DNA of 33,253 nt from Rubripirellula obstinata (GCF_001642955.1 NZ_LWSK01000065.1:1-33253); one strand, 5' to 3'; shown: positions 1 to 9,763, counted from the stretch's first letter. Made by a program: numbers and translations. Notes: a model not told the origin generated them from the letters alone.

Positions 1-121
1 TCGCTACGGCCTACATGCTTGCGATCAGGGAAATGTGCCGTTGCCACAATGCTTTACAGCGTTCCAACTTGCTGCGTTGCAATGATTTTCATCAGGCCAG
101 AGTGCGTCTGGGAACCAGAAA

Positions 122-197
122 GTAGGCCGTAGCGAGCCAAAGCGAGTTACGGCGTTGCGCACATTGCCGTAACTCGCTATGGCTCGCTACGGCCTAC
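122..197. repeat. 32-bp inverted repeat, family 1
   Basis: The left arm 122-153 (starts GTAGGCCGTAGCGAGCC) pairs with the right arm 166-197 (ends CTCGCTACGGCCTAC). There is one mismatch in 32 positions and a 12-nt loop. As RNA it would form a very stable hairpin. No T-tract follows, so it is not a classical terminator. Confidence 0.92.
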
Positions 198-304
198 GTG
201 CTGGCGGTCAGGGAAATGTACCGTTGCCACAATGCTTTACAGCGTTCCAATTTGCTGCGTTGCAATGATTTTCATCAGGCCAGGCTACGTCTGGGAAGCA
301 GAAA

Positions 305-380
305 GTAGGCCGTAGCGAGCCAAAGCGAGTTACGGCGGTGCGCACATTGCCGTAACTCGCTTTGGCTCGCTACGGCCTAC
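305..380. repeat. 32-bp perfect inverted repeat, family 1
   Basis: The arms 305-336 and 349-380 are perfectly complementary over 32 bp around a 12-nt loop (337-348). It is the second copy of the palindrome in the tandem array. The central A/T position differs from the copy at 122-197, with both arms changed, so pairing is kept. Confidence 0.92.
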
Positions 381-536
381 ATACTGGCGATCAGGGAAAT
401 GTGCCGTTGCCACAATGCTTCGCAGCGTTCCAATTTGCTGCGTTGCAGTGATTTTCATCAAGCCAGGCGTTGACCCGCATGGATCGATACGGTTTTCTGT
501 GTTCGATGCCGTTTAATACAGTAAATTTGCAGCACG

Positions 537-1355
537 ATGACTTTGCCACCTTCTTCACAGCCCAACATTCGACCTCGCGATCCGGCCATTATGAGCCGGT
601 TGGCGGGCGAGGTTGCGCTGCGGACTTTTCCTGCTGAAACGATCGTCAAGCATCAGCAAGAAATTCACGAACAGACGCTGCAACTAAGCCGGACGATCGA
701 CCGACCGAATTTTTCTAGGGTTGGTCGCGACGATCTGTCTCGGATGATTCGTATGTATGACGAACGGTTCTTTGACGGAAAAATCCTTCCCGTGGCGATG
801 GCGGAAGGTTTGAAGTTTGGGTTGTCGTCGCGGATGACTCGAATCGCCGGCAAGATGGTGACTCATTACCCCGAGGGCCATGAAGGGAAACGCAAGTTTG
901 AATTGTCGTTATCGACAACGCTGCTTTTTCAAACCTTCGAAGATCTAGATCGGCCGGTGGAGGTCACGGGGCGGCGGTGTCGTGATCGGCTGGAAGCGAT
1001 GCAGCGTGTTGCCGAGCATGAATTTGTGCATCTGATCGAGATGTTGATTTGGAACGATGGCAACTGTAACGAAGCTCGTTTTCAATCGATCGCCAAACGA
1101 TACTTCGCTCATACCGATTATCGACATGACCTGATCACCCAACGCGAACGAGCGGCCCGGAGATTCAACATTCGCGTCGGCGATCAAGTTGCTTTTGGTC
1201 ACGAAGGTCACCGGATGGTGGGCCGGGTCAATCGAATCACTCGCCGGGCAACTGTTCTGGTTCCCAATCCCAAGGGCGAACGGTTTAGCGATGGCAAGCA
1301 CTACGTCAAGTTCTATGTCCCGCTGGAAAAACTGACTCGCGTGAAACTGGCTTAG
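537..1355 (+). CDS. SprT-like zinc metalloprotease domain protein
   Basis: This 272-aa protein carries the zinc-metalloprotease signature HEFVH at residues 161-165, after a helix (EAMQRVAE) and a strand-like segment (FELSLSTTLL, 121-130) typical of SprT-like domains. The segment RMYDERFFDGKI (about 69-83) resembles the start of SprT domains. His192 or His197 in the AHTDYRHD segment could be the third zinc ligand. Residues about 210-272 (RVGDQVAFGHEG, then VGRVNRI and VKFYVPLEKL) look like a small beta-barrel appended to the protease. SprT/Spartan relatives act on DNA-associated proteins, but the substrate here is unknown. The start is ATG 537; ATG 591 (residue 19) is an alternative. The gene stands alone between repeat-rich spacers. 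The metalloprotease call is solid; the SprT family assignment is from motif recognition. Confidence 0.8.
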   Translation: MTLPPSSQPNIRPRDPAIMSRLAGEVALRTFPAETIVKHQQEIHEQTLQLSRTIDRPNFSRVGRDDLSRMIRMYDERFFDGKILPVAMAEGLKFGLSSRMTRIAGKMVTHYPEGHEGKRKFELSLSTTLLFQTFEDLDRPVEVTGRRCRDRLEAMQRVAEHEFVHLIEMLIWNDGNCNEARFQSIAKRYFAHTDYRHDLITQRERAARRFNIRVGDQVAFGHEGHRMVGRVNRITRRATVLVPNPKGERFSDGKHYVKFYVPLEKLTRVKLA

Positions 1356-1759
1356 CTGGAATCCAAATCGGCATTTTTCTGCGCCGCTGCCGTAACTCGC
1401 TTTACTCGCTACGGCCTACTTTAGGGGCCGTCGCGAAATAGCTTCCCGTTTTCCCAACCCGAACGCCGATTAGCGTGCCTGCACCCATGCGATTTTGAGT
1501 CTTTTATTCCGCCTTGACGCTGGGCCGGTTGGATTGGTAATTCCGACTCAATCACGAAACAACCGAAGTTTTGATTGGGGTGAATGCTTTGCGGGAAACG
1601 TTCACCGGCCTACCACGAGCGGGCTGGAGCAACTTTACACGGTGTTTGCGACGGATACTGGGTCATCCGTCTCATTGCCGTCGCTCCGCGATCGAAACTT
1701 CCTGATGGCATCAGGGTGCCGGTTTTTCCGCACCCTGATGCCAGGATACAAACTGAAAA
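1356..1759. repeat. Non-coding spacer with a solo family-1 arm and a short dispersed motif
   Basis: Positions 1389-1419 hold a single right arm of the family-1 palindrome (GCCGTAACTCGC, then ACGGCCTAC), lacking its left partner and slightly shortened. At 1430-1455 lies a motif (CGAAATAGCTTCCCG) that recurs with small changes at 18450-18476 beside another palindrome. A TTG-initiated ORF could be drawn at 1495-1770, but it resembles no protein family and runs through a hairpin, so it is not called. Confidence 0.6.
1707..1742 (+). other. 13-bp hairpin just upstream of the LRR gene
   Basis: GGCATCAGGGTGC (1707-1719) pairs perfectly with 1730-1742 around a 10-nt loop containing five T. It ends 17 nt before the TTG start of the next gene, so in an mRNA it would lie next to the initiation region. 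There is no T-tract on its 3' side. Attenuation or stability control is possible; so is a terminator-like remnant. Confidence 0.6.
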
Positions 1760-2662
1760 TTGAGCGATAAAAAAACGTCCGCGCAAACCGACGTCTCCGC
1801 CGTTGTTGCCGCAATCGATGACGCGGCAACTGAGAACGCCAATCTTCAGAATCCCGAGACCGAAACGAACGGCGAAGAAAGCAATAACGAAAACAGCGTT
1901 TGGTCGATCCGCAACAGAAAACGACGACGTCGAATCAGAACAATTGCGATTGCGGCTGTTCTAGTTGTCTTGGCTATTGGGATCGTAATGCTGGTTCGGG
2001 GGAATCGCAATGCTGACGAAGAAGCAGCGACCGCGGTCGCCCCCGCGATTCTGTTCGCCGAAGCCTGCGAAGCATTAGCGGCGAACCCAGAATTAAAAAC
2101 GCTGCACGTCCGTGAGTTCGAGGTCAGTGATCCGCTGATTGAGAAGATCAAGCCACTCGTGGGCATCGAAACATTCATCGTAGATAAAGGCGCATTGACT
2201 GATCAATCGATGGCAACGATCGCCGCATTGCCAAAGCTGCGTCAGCTACGGCTAAGACTCAGCCCGATCACCGACGAAGGTCTCGCTGAAATTACGAAAT
2301 GCGAAAGCTTGCAATTTTTGAACTTGCCACATGCCGAATGCGGCATCATCGGCGTAGAAAAATTGCTGGATCTACCCAACCTTCGTCAGCTTCGACTTGG
2401 ATCGAAAAAACTGACGGGTGAAGTCGCGACCGTGATCGCAAAGATGAAGAAATTGCGAACGCTGCATCTGATCGGCGTCCCGATCACGGATGAGGGATTG
2501 AAACAGATCGCGGCGCTGCCACAACTGGAATCGCTCTACCTGGACGATTCATCAGTGACCGAGGCCGGGTGGAATTGGTTATTCGCGAACAAGAATCATC
2601 TTCATGTTCATATCAACCAAAAACACCACGACCGAGATCCAAATCGTCACGAACACGATTGA
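1760..2662 (+). CDS. Membrane-anchored leucine-rich-repeat protein
   Basis: This 300-aa protein has a polar acidic N-terminus (1-48), a very basic stretch (about 50-60, RKRRRRIR), one hydrophobic segment (about 61-79) and a leucine-rich-repeat region (about 110-285). LRR units are visible as LPKLRQLRL, PNLRQLRLG, KKLRTLHLI and PQLESLYLD, each followed by a T/S-D-EG-L type turn as in RNI-like LRRs. The positive-inside rule puts the N-terminus in the cytoplasm and the LRRs outside it. The tail is His/Asp-rich. LRR domains bind proteins; no partner is evident. The proposed start is TTG 1760, which has no Shine-Dalgarno and sits just after a hairpin. It converges on enolase with only 4 bp between the stop codons. 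Confidence 0.75.
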   Translation: MSDKKTSAQTDVSAVVAAIDDAATENANLQNPETETNGEESNNENSVWSIRNRKRRRRIRTIAIAAVLVVLAIGIVMLVRGNRNADEEAATAVAPAILFAEACEALAANPELKTLHVREFEVSDPLIEKIKPLVGIETFIVDKGALTDQSMATIAALPKLRQLRLRLSPITDEGLAEITKCESLQFLNLPHAECGIIGVEKLLDLPNLRQLRLGSKKLTGEVATVIAKMKKLRTLHLIGVPITDEGLKQIAALPQLESLYLDDSSVTEAGWNWLFANKNHLHVHINQKHHDRDPNRHEHD

Positions 2663-2666
2663 CGTG

Positions 2667-4277
<1,611 letters not shown>

Positions 4278-4937
4278 ATGTTTACTGGACTTGTCGAAAC
4301 GACTGGAACGCTTGCTCAGATTTTTGATCAACACCCCGGCAAACGTTTCGCCATCGAAGCTGGAATCGTGGCGACTGACGCATCGATTGGCGACAGTATT
4401 TGTATCAACGGTTGCTGTTTGACGGTGGTTGAAATTCAAGCCGGGCAACTGCATTTTGAAGCGGGTGAGGAAACGCTTTCGCGAACCAATCTTGGCCAGT
4501 TGCAAGTCGGCAGCAAGGTAAACTTGGAACGTTCATTGGCGGTCGGCGATCGTTTGGGCGGTCACTATGTCACCGGCCACGTTGACGCGTTGGGCTCGCT
4601 GATTGAACGAACCGAAGACCCGCCTTGGGCGAATCTGCGATTTTCGATCCCAACTCACTTGGCTTCGCAAGTTGCCGGCAAAGGCAGCATCGCGATCGAT
4701 GGCATCAGCTTGACGGTCGTGGACGTCGATGAAGACTCGTTCTCGGTCGCCCTGATTCCGCATACACTGGCCGAAACCACGCTGGGCGAACGGAAGGTTG
4801 GCGACAAAGTCAACTTGGAAACGGACGTCTTGGCAAAGTACGTTCAGCGTTCCCTGGGGGTGAATTCCCCGGATATGAAATCCCTGGATATGAAATCCCA
4901 GGGTGTGAAATCCCAGGGCATCGATTCGCAAACCTAA
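4278..4937 (+). CDS. ribE: Riboflavin synthase (alpha subunit)
   Basis: Riboflavin synthase dismutates two 6,7-dimethyl-8-ribityllumazine molecules into riboflavin. The N-terminal MFTGLVE signature, the two tandem lumazine-binding repeats (about 1-97 and 98-192), GCCLTV (46-51), GGHYVTGHVD (94-103) and GISLTVVDV (142-150) are all present. The ATG start at 4278 is fixed by MFTGLVE. The 219 residues exceed the usual length because of a tail (about 195-219) encoded by a 15-bp tandem repeat. It precedes rsmA by 27 bp on the same strand, so the two may be cotranscribed. Other riboflavin genes are not nearby. Confidence 0.96.
   Translation: MFTGLVETTGTLAQIFDQHPGKRFAIEAGIVATDASIGDSICINGCCLTVVEIQAGQLHFEAGEETLSRTNLGQLQVGSKVNLERSLAVGDRLGGHYVTGHVDALGSLIERTEDPPWANLRFSIPTHLASQVAGKGSIAIDGISLTVVDVDEDSFSVALIPHTLAETTLGERKVGDKVNLETDVLAKYVQRSLGVNSPDMKSLDMKSQGVKSQGIDSQT
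4866..4925 (+). repeat. 15-bp tandem repeat in the 3' end of ribE
   Basis: Four 15-bp units (4866-4880, 4881-4895, 4896-4910, 4911-4925) begin TCCC and mostly end ATGAAA or GTGAAA. A partial fifth unit follows up to the stop. They are in frame and encode degenerate pentapeptides such as SPDMK, SLDMK and SQGVK. The repeat lies beyond the conserved enzyme fold, so copy number may vary without affecting catalysis. Confidence 0.85.
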
Positions 4938-4964
4938 ACCTCTGTCTACGATCAGGCCCCTGCT

Positions 4965-5876
4965 TTGGATTCACGCCAAACCGCTACCTTTCTATCCAAA
5001 CGACTTGCCGCAGCCGGCCTGCGACCGGTTTCGCGATTTGGGCAGAATTTTCTGATCGATTTGAATCTGGTTGACCTGATCGCCAAGTCGGCTGATCTGC
5101 AAAAGACCGATATCGTTTTAGAAATCGGAACAGGAGTCGGATCGCTGACGTCGCGATTGTCCGACCAAGCCGGCGCGGTATTGAGTGTTGAAATCGACAA
5201 CAACTTGCACCAATTGGCAAGCGAAGAATTGGAAGGTCGCGCGAATGTCAAACTGATCCACGGCGACGCACTACGCAACAAGAATGCCTTGCGTCCCGAG
5301 ATCATGGATCACGTCCGTGACGCCCATGCAAGGTTGGGTGAAGACAGTCGTTTTCTGCTGGTCGCCAATCTGCCCTACAACATCGCCACGCCGATCGTCA
5401 GCAACCTGCTGCACGAAATACCGACACCCGACGTGATGGTGGTCACGATCCAAAAAGAACTCGGCGACCGAATGGCCGCCGGACCAGGCAGCAAGGATTA
5501 CGGCGCGCTAAGCGTTTGGGTGCAATCGTTGTGCGATGTGGAAGTCGTTCGCGTGTTACCGCCCACCGTGTTTTGGCCGCGTCCAAAAGTTCACTCCGCG
5601 ATCATCAAGCTGGAACACAAACCGCAGCGAAGAGCCAAGTTCGCAGACCTGGCCCATTTTCACGCCACCACACGAGCCCTGTTTTTTCATCGTCGTAAAT
5701 TTTTGCGAAGCGTCGTCATCAGCGCTTTCAAAGGACGGCTGAACAAAGAGCAAGTTGACGTGGTGCTGGAACGACTCGGACATCAAGCGGACGCGCGAGC
5801 CGAACAATTGGACGTTCAGCAAATCCAAGAACTCGCCGAGTCGCTGCGATTGGCCGAAATTGATGCGGCGGAGTAA
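4965..5876 (+). CDS. rsmA: 16S rRNA (adenine1518-N6/adenine1519-N6)-dimethyltransferase
   Basis: RsmA (KsgA) dimethylates two adjacent adenosines in the 3' hairpin of 16S rRNA, using S-adenosylmethionine, during 30S subunit maturation. The 303-aa protein shows the entry motif RFGQNFL (24-30), the SAM motif EIGTGVGSL (53-61), the acidic ribose-binding VEID (75-78), the catalytic NLPYNI (135-140) and [11 protein letters not shown] (203-213). The C-terminal helical domain is complete. The start appears to be TTG 4965, shortly before the conserved SKRL and GLRP region; no in-frame ATG lies closer. It follows ribE by 27 bp. A repeat-rich spacer of nearly 600 bp follows. Confidence 0.96.
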   Translation: MDSRQTATFLSKRLAAAGLRPVSRFGQNFLIDLNLVDLIAKSADLQKTDIVLEIGTGVGSLTSRLSDQAGAVLSVEIDNNLHQLASEELEGRANVKLIHGDALRNKNALRPEIMDHVRDAHARLGEDSRFLLVANLPYNIATPIVSNLLHEIPTPDVMVVTIQKELGDRMAAGPGSKDYGALSVWVQSLCDVEVVRVLPPTVFWPRPKVHSAIIKLEHKPQRRAKFADLAHFHATTRALFFHRRKFLRSVVISAFKGRLNKEQVDVVLERLGHQADARAEQLDVQQIQELAESLRLAEIDAAE

Positions 5877-5991
5877 CGCCTGGGGCGAGTATGACATCAG
5901 CCGCCTCGCGTTAGAGCACCTCCGACTTAGACGGTGCCATGAATGCAGCGCAAAGCCGCCAATCTAGCCGCGGAGCGGTGACAGCCCTTTG

Positions 5992-6123
5992 CCGGGTGCG
6001 TCAGCACCCGGATCATGCCGCCCCATGTTTGTCTGAGCCTCGATCGATCGGCGGCTTTGCCGCCGATCGATCGAGGCTCAGAGGGTTGTTTGTTGCATTG
6101 TTTCCGGGTGCTCGCGCACCCGG
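5992..6123. repeat. Three-hairpin module with a 24-bp central palindrome
   Basis: The central arms 6032-6055 and 6059-6082 pair perfectly over 24 bp around a TTT loop and contain repeated GATC words. It is flanked on both sides by the same 8-bp hairpin: CCGGGTGC at 5992-5999 pairs with 6004-6011, and the identical stem at 6104-6111 pairs with 6116-6123. All three have loops of 3-4 nt. Confidence 0.88.
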
Positions 6124-6161
6124 CACCGAGCTTCCGTCCCGTCCGGGACTGATAGAGCCTA

Positions 6162-6225
6162 GCCCACGCGGTTAAACAATTGAGAAACCCTTCACGGCGT
6201 TGAGCTGTATCCGACTGAACCTTGG
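6162..6225. repeat. Half copy of family-2 palindromic element
   Basis: This 64-bp stretch begins GCCCACGCGGTTAAACAATT and aligns without gaps to 18621-18684, with 57 of 64 positions identical by eye. The matching left half is absent, so the element is truncated. It ends in GACTGAACC, the arm motif shared with the palindromes at 18477-18697 and 25468-25535. Confidence 0.8.
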
Positions 6226-6468
6226 GCGTGCCAGGCGTTCCGACCAGCAAAGTTTCTCAGCGGGCTTCACTAAGTCGCTGCTAAGGGGCGATGAGTCACC
6301 TTGGCGGGAAATGAGGACTGTATATCCCCTTATTTCGCGTTGTATTTTGGGAAAACAGGGATAAGGTTAGGGCTGACTTCGGCGAGCAAACTTCGGCTTA
6401 GCCGTCTGCGTGCCTTCTTGCCGCCAAGTTTTTGTCTCGAAGTTGTGCCTGAGCCATTAGATTTCTGT

Positions 6469-8688
6469 ATGAACCTTTCTGATTTGACTGAACCCGAAGC
6501 CGATGCAGTGACGGCTGAAAAAGTGACCCCTGAAAACTCGCCTGTTGATTCACAAACGGCGGGCGAAGAAGACAACTATGTCACGGAAGCCGAATTGCAG
6601 GCGCATGTTGAATCCGAGCTTAGTGGTTCGGGAGAGGCAGTCAGCTTGAATCTCGGGTTGAAAGTATCGCGAAAGATTCTGCTCAAGGCTGCTGTCGCTC
6701 CGGTGAAACAAAAACCGAAGTTCAAAAAGAAAGAAAAGTCAGCGGGCGTTGAGAGTGCGGCCGTCGAAACAACACCTGCGAAAGCCCCTGCCGCCGAATC
6801 GGCTCCGGCAAAAGAAGCTGAACCGGTTGTTGCTGAATCGGTTGCTGCTCAGCCGGTTGCTGCCGAACCAGCGAAAGCAAAAACCAGCGAAGAAGTCGAA
6901 ACGTTTGCCGACCTGGATTTACCGGCGGCGCTTCAACTCGCGATCACGGAATCGGGTTACACGAAACCGTCTGCCATCCAAGCTGCGATCATTCCGGCGA
7001 TGCTGGAAGGTCGCGACGTGATCGCCCAATCGCAAACTGGCAGCGGAAAAACAGCGGCGTTTGCTTTGCCCATTTTGGCTAACCTTAAAAAGGGCTCGCG
7101 AAAAGCATCGAAGACCGCTGGACCGGCTGTCTTGGTGCTGGCACCGACTCGTGAATTGGCGATGCAGGTTGCTGCTTCGATCGAAAAGTACGCGGGCGAT
7201 CTGAAAGACTTTGCAGTCACCGCAATCTACGGCGGCCAAGACTACATGCCTCAAAAGCGAGCGCTGCGAAACGGTGTCAGCGTGGTTGTCGGAACGCCGG
7301 GACGCGTGATCGATCACATCCGCCAAGGCTCGCTGAAGATCGACAACTTGCAATGCTTGGTGCTGGACGAAGCCGACGAGATGCTGAACATGGGTTTCTT
7401 GGAGGACGTCGAATTTGTTTTGGAGCAATGTCCCAAGCAACGACAAATCGCGTTGTTCAGTGCTACCATGCCCGATCCGATTCGACGCATCGCCGACCGA
7501 TATTTGACGAATCCCAAAACGGTCACGATCAAAGCCAAGTCGATGACGGCCGAATCGATTCATCAAAAAGCGATCTTCTGTGGGCCTCGTGAAAAAACAG
7601 ACCTGCTGTGCCGCGTTTTGGAAGCCGAAGCGATCGACGGCGTGATCGTGTTTGCGAAGACCAAAGAATCGACGACCGTCATCGCGGACAAACTGATCAA
7701 AGCCGGCCACTCGGCTTGCGCCCTCAACGGCGACATGCCTCAAGCGACCCGCCAGCGCGTGGTTGCGAATTTGAAGAGCGGCAAGCTGGACATCATCGTC
7801 GCCACCGACGTTGCCGCACGCGGGTTGGACGTTCCAAGAATCAGCCACGTGATCAATTTTGATTTGCCGCACGACCGTGAATCCTATGTTCACCGGATCG
7901 GACGAACCGGACGCGCGGGACGAAAGGGCTCGGCGATCCTGTTTTTGGCTCCGTCGGCGCGACATCGCTTGCGATCGATTCAGCAGATGACCAAGCAAGA
8001 GATTGAGATCGTTGAATGGCCGTCCGTCGCCGACATTAACGCTCGACGAGTTGAAAAGTTCAAAGAACAAATCACCAAAACACTTGCGACCAGTGATGTG
8101 GCTTTCTTTGAAAAGATGGTCAACGAGTACATGGAAGAATCCGGCCAGCCGATCGAAAAGGTCGCCGCGGCGCTGGCATTGATCGGGAAAGGTCGTGGGC
8201 CTTTCTTGTTGACTGAACGCGTCAAGCCAACCGGCCGAGATCGTGGCGACCGCAACGAACGTGGTTCGCGTGACGGAAGAGGCGGTGATCGCAATTCAAA
8301 TCAACGTGGACCTCGCCGCGCATCGGGGCCCGTCAGTGAAGGCATGCTGCGTTACCGAGTCGAAGTCGGCAAAGTTGACGGCGTTGGTCCCGGCAACTTG
8401 GTCGGTGCGATCGCCAATGAAGCCGGCATCGATAGCCAGTACATCGGACAAATCAGCATTGAGCACAACTTCACGACCGTTGATCTGCCCGAGAAAATGT
8501 CAGCCGACGCATTGAAGACGCTCGAGCAAACCTGGGTGATGGGCAAGCAATTGCGAATCAGCCGCGATACAGGTGGACGTAGTTCAGGCGGTGGCAGGTC
8601 TGGCGGTGCCAGACGCGACAAAGGTGGCTACGGCGGCAAAAAAGGCGGCTTCGGCAAACGCAAAGGCGGCGGGAAACGTCGCGACTAG
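6469..8688 (+). CDS. DEAD-box RNA helicase with DbpA-type RNA-binding domain
   Basis: This is an ATP-dependent RNA helicase of 739 aa, likely acting in ribosome assembly or RNA unwinding like DeaD/CsdA/DbpA. Residues 1-140 are a low-complexity Ala/Glu/Lys-rich extension. The Q-motif region starts near 145 (FADLDLPAALQ), motif I is SQTGSGKT (about 187-194), then PTREL, GTPGR, DEAD (300-303), SAT and HRIGRTGRAG (475-484). An Arg/Gly/Asp-rich linker (about 585-620) leads into a DbpA-like RNA-binding fold (about 625-700, GMLRYRVEVG, then GDLV-like GNLVGAIANEAG). A Gly/Arg/Lys-rich tail ends the protein. I chose ATG 6469; the frame stays open to a TTG at 6301, which would add 56 unsupported residues. 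It converges with the next gene. Confidence 0.93.
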   Translation: MNLSDLTEPEADAVTAEKVTPENSPVDSQTAGEEDNYVTEAELQAHVESELSGSGEAVSLNLGLKVSRKILLKAAVAPVKQKPKFKKKEKSAGVESAAVETTPAKAPAAESAPAKEAEPVVAESVAAQPVAAEPAKAKTSEEVETFADLDLPAALQLAITESGYTKPSAIQAAIIPAMLEGRDVIAQSQTGSGKTAAFALPILANLKKGSRKASKTAGPAVLVLAPTRELAMQVAASIEKYAGDLKDFAVTAIYGGQDYMPQKRALRNGVSVVVGTPGRVIDHIRQGSLKIDNLQCLVLDEADEMLNMGFLEDVEFVLEQCPKQRQIALFSATMPDPIRRIADRYLTNPKTVTIKAKSMTAESIHQKAIFCGPREKTDLLCRVLEAEAIDGVIVFAKTKESTTVIADKLIKAGHSACALNGDMPQATRQRVVANLKSGKLDIIVATDVAARGLDVPRISHVINFDLPHDRESYVHRIGRTGRAGRKGSAILFLAPSARHRLRSIQQMTKQEIEIVEWPSVADINARRVEKFKEQITKTLATSDVAFFEKMVNEYMEESGQPIEKVAAALALIGKGRGPFLLTERVKPTGRDRGDRNERGSRDGRGGDRNSNQRGPRRASGPVSEGMLRYRVEVGKVDGVGPGNLVGAIANEAGIDSQYIGQISIEHNFTTVDLPEKMSADALKTLEQTWVMGKQLRISRDTGGRSSGGGRSGGARRDKGGYGGKKGGFGKRKGGGKRRD

Positions 8689-8753
8689 GGAAGAAGGCCG
8701 CATTGAGCGAAGCGAAATACAGCCTACGACGCTTTGCGTGCGTTAACACAGGA

Positions 8754-9641
8754 CTACCTGATCGACAATTTCACCATGTGAATCATTGATCGGGTTGCTT
8801 CGCGAAGGGTCAGCTTGCTTTCGCCCTGCGTTCGATCGGTAAACGTGATCGGAACCTCTGTCATCGTCGATCCACCGCGATGCATCGCAACCAAGATTTC
8901 TTCTAAGATCGAATAGCCATTCGATTCCAGGTCCGTTGCCGATGCGTCACGAAGTGCCGATACGCGGTAGCAACGCATCGAGCCACTGCAATCCCGGACG
9001 GGCAGCCCCAAACAAAGCGTTGCAAATCGGTTGACCAAGCGGCTCATTAAACGCCGATGCAGTGGCCAGCCATCGATCTTGCCGCCTGACACGTAACGCG
9101 ATCCGATCACAACATCGATGTCGTCGCGTCCGGCGTGAGCTTCCAACATCGCGGGCAAATCCGAAGGCGAATGACTAAGGTCGCCATCCATGTTGATAAA
9201 CAGATCGTATTCGCCCTTGATTGCCGCGACCATCGCATGACGAATCGCGCCGCCCAGCCCACGCTGCTTGCGAACATTCAGCGTGAGTTTGGTGTCGGAT
9301 TCTGCAAGCTTTGAAACGATTGCCGATGTCCCATCTTCGGAATCATCGTCCACGATCAGGATGTCTGCTTCAGGAACAAAGCCGCGGACCTGATGAATCA
9401 GCGATTCAATGTTCTTTGATTCATTGAGCGTGCAGATACCAACCAGGATTTTTCCGAAACCGTTTTTGTCGTTCGCTGGCGTTTGGCCTGGATTGAATTG
9501 GGTTGCCGGACTTTGATCGGACTGCGGTTGTGTATCGGCGGACAAAGTGGCTGACTGGGCGCTGGAGAGACTGAGAAACCGGGAAACGGAGAACTCAACA
9601 ATGAGTTTTTCGAGTGAACCGCCAGAATACCAGGAAATCAC
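8754..9641 (-). CDS. GT2-family glycosyltransferase, polyprenol-phosphate mannosyltransferase (DPM1)-like
   Basis: Enzymes of this group move a sugar from a nucleotide donor to polyprenyl phosphate at the inner face of the membrane. The 295-aa protein shows [12 protein letters not shown] (71-82), VDDDSEDGT (97-105), the metal-binding DGD in [10 protein letters not shown] (150-159), GSRYVSGG (180-187) and GESKL (263-267). These fit the dolichol/polyprenol phosphate mannose synthase subgroup. There is no C-terminal membrane segment, unlike two-domain relatives. The first 60 residues are Ser/Gln/Pro-rich and not conserved, so the GTG start at 9641 is uncertain. The sugar cannot be read from sequence. 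It is divergent from ileS. Confidence 0.85.
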   Translation of the reverse strand: MISWYSGGSLEKLIVEFSVSRFLSLSSAQSATLSADTQPQSDQSPATQFNPGQTPANDKNGFGKILVGICTLNESKNIESLIHQVRGFVPEADILIVDDDSEDGTSAIVSKLAESDTKLTLNVRKQRGLGGAIRHAMVAAIKGEYDLFINMDGDLSHSPSDLPAMLEAHAGRDDIDVVIGSRYVSGGKIDGWPLHRRLMSRLVNRFATLCLGLPVRDCSGSMRCYRVSALRDASATDLESNGYSILEEILVAMHRGGSTMTEVPITFTDRTQGESKLTLREATRSMIHMVKLSIR

Positions 9642-9763
9642 TGTTTTTGACCACCACGAATCGATGCTGGTGTCGGCCTACGTTAAAACGTCCTGGCAAC
9701 GTACAATCGTCGCAACAAAAATTTAGCATTTCGACACCACCACTTTCCTCGATCATTTTGCCC

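Larger units (their letters stand above)
1..470. repeat. Tandem array of a 183-bp unit (2 full + 1 truncated copy)
   Basis: The word TCGCTACGGCCTAC starts at 1, 184 and 367, so the period is exactly 183 bp. Copies 1 (1-183) and 2 (184-366) match closely throughout. Copy 3 stops matching near 470, just before the downstream gene. Each unit carries a non-palindromic part (for example TTGCCACAATGCTT) followed by an inverted repeat that straddles the unit junction. The window opens inside the array, so it may extend upstream. No ORF in it looks like a real protein. Confidence 0.9.
5877..6468. other. Repeat-rich spacer and probable leader of the helicase gene
   Basis: The spacer contains, in order, a dispersed GC-rich repeat (5966-6011), three hairpins (5992-6123) and a half copy of the family-2 palindrome (6162-6225). 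It ends in about 200 nt of simple sequence leading to the helicase ATG. The reading frame is open back to a TTG at 6301, but that extension has no recognisable domain. No convincing gene was found; small ORFs here run through palindromes. Confidence 0.6.

Noticed and set aside
122-380. CRISPR array
   Set aside because: The period of 183 bp is far too long, the 'spacers' are near-identical between units, and no cas gene is present.
1495-1770. 91-aa ORF with TTG start upstream of the LRR gene
   Set aside because: It has no recognisable family text, overlaps the LRR start and reads straight through a 13-bp hairpin.
5939-6175. 78-aa ORF in the rsmA-helicase spacer
   Set aside because: It is made almost wholly of palindromic repeat; its peptides mirror each other because both strands of the palindrome are read.
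6301-6468. 56-residue N-terminal extension of the helicase from a TTG
   Set aside because: It has no conserved sequence and lies in spacer-like DNA. ATG 6469 gives a typical acidic low-complexity start.
6919-8070. 383-aa antisense ORF inside the helicase gene
   Set aside because: It is long but opposite a clear helicase coding frame, has no domain and reflects codon bias of the true gene.
9614-9763. 50-residue N-terminal extension of IleRS
   Set aside because: It overlaps the start of the divergent glycosyltransferase gene and is unlike IleRS N-termini.
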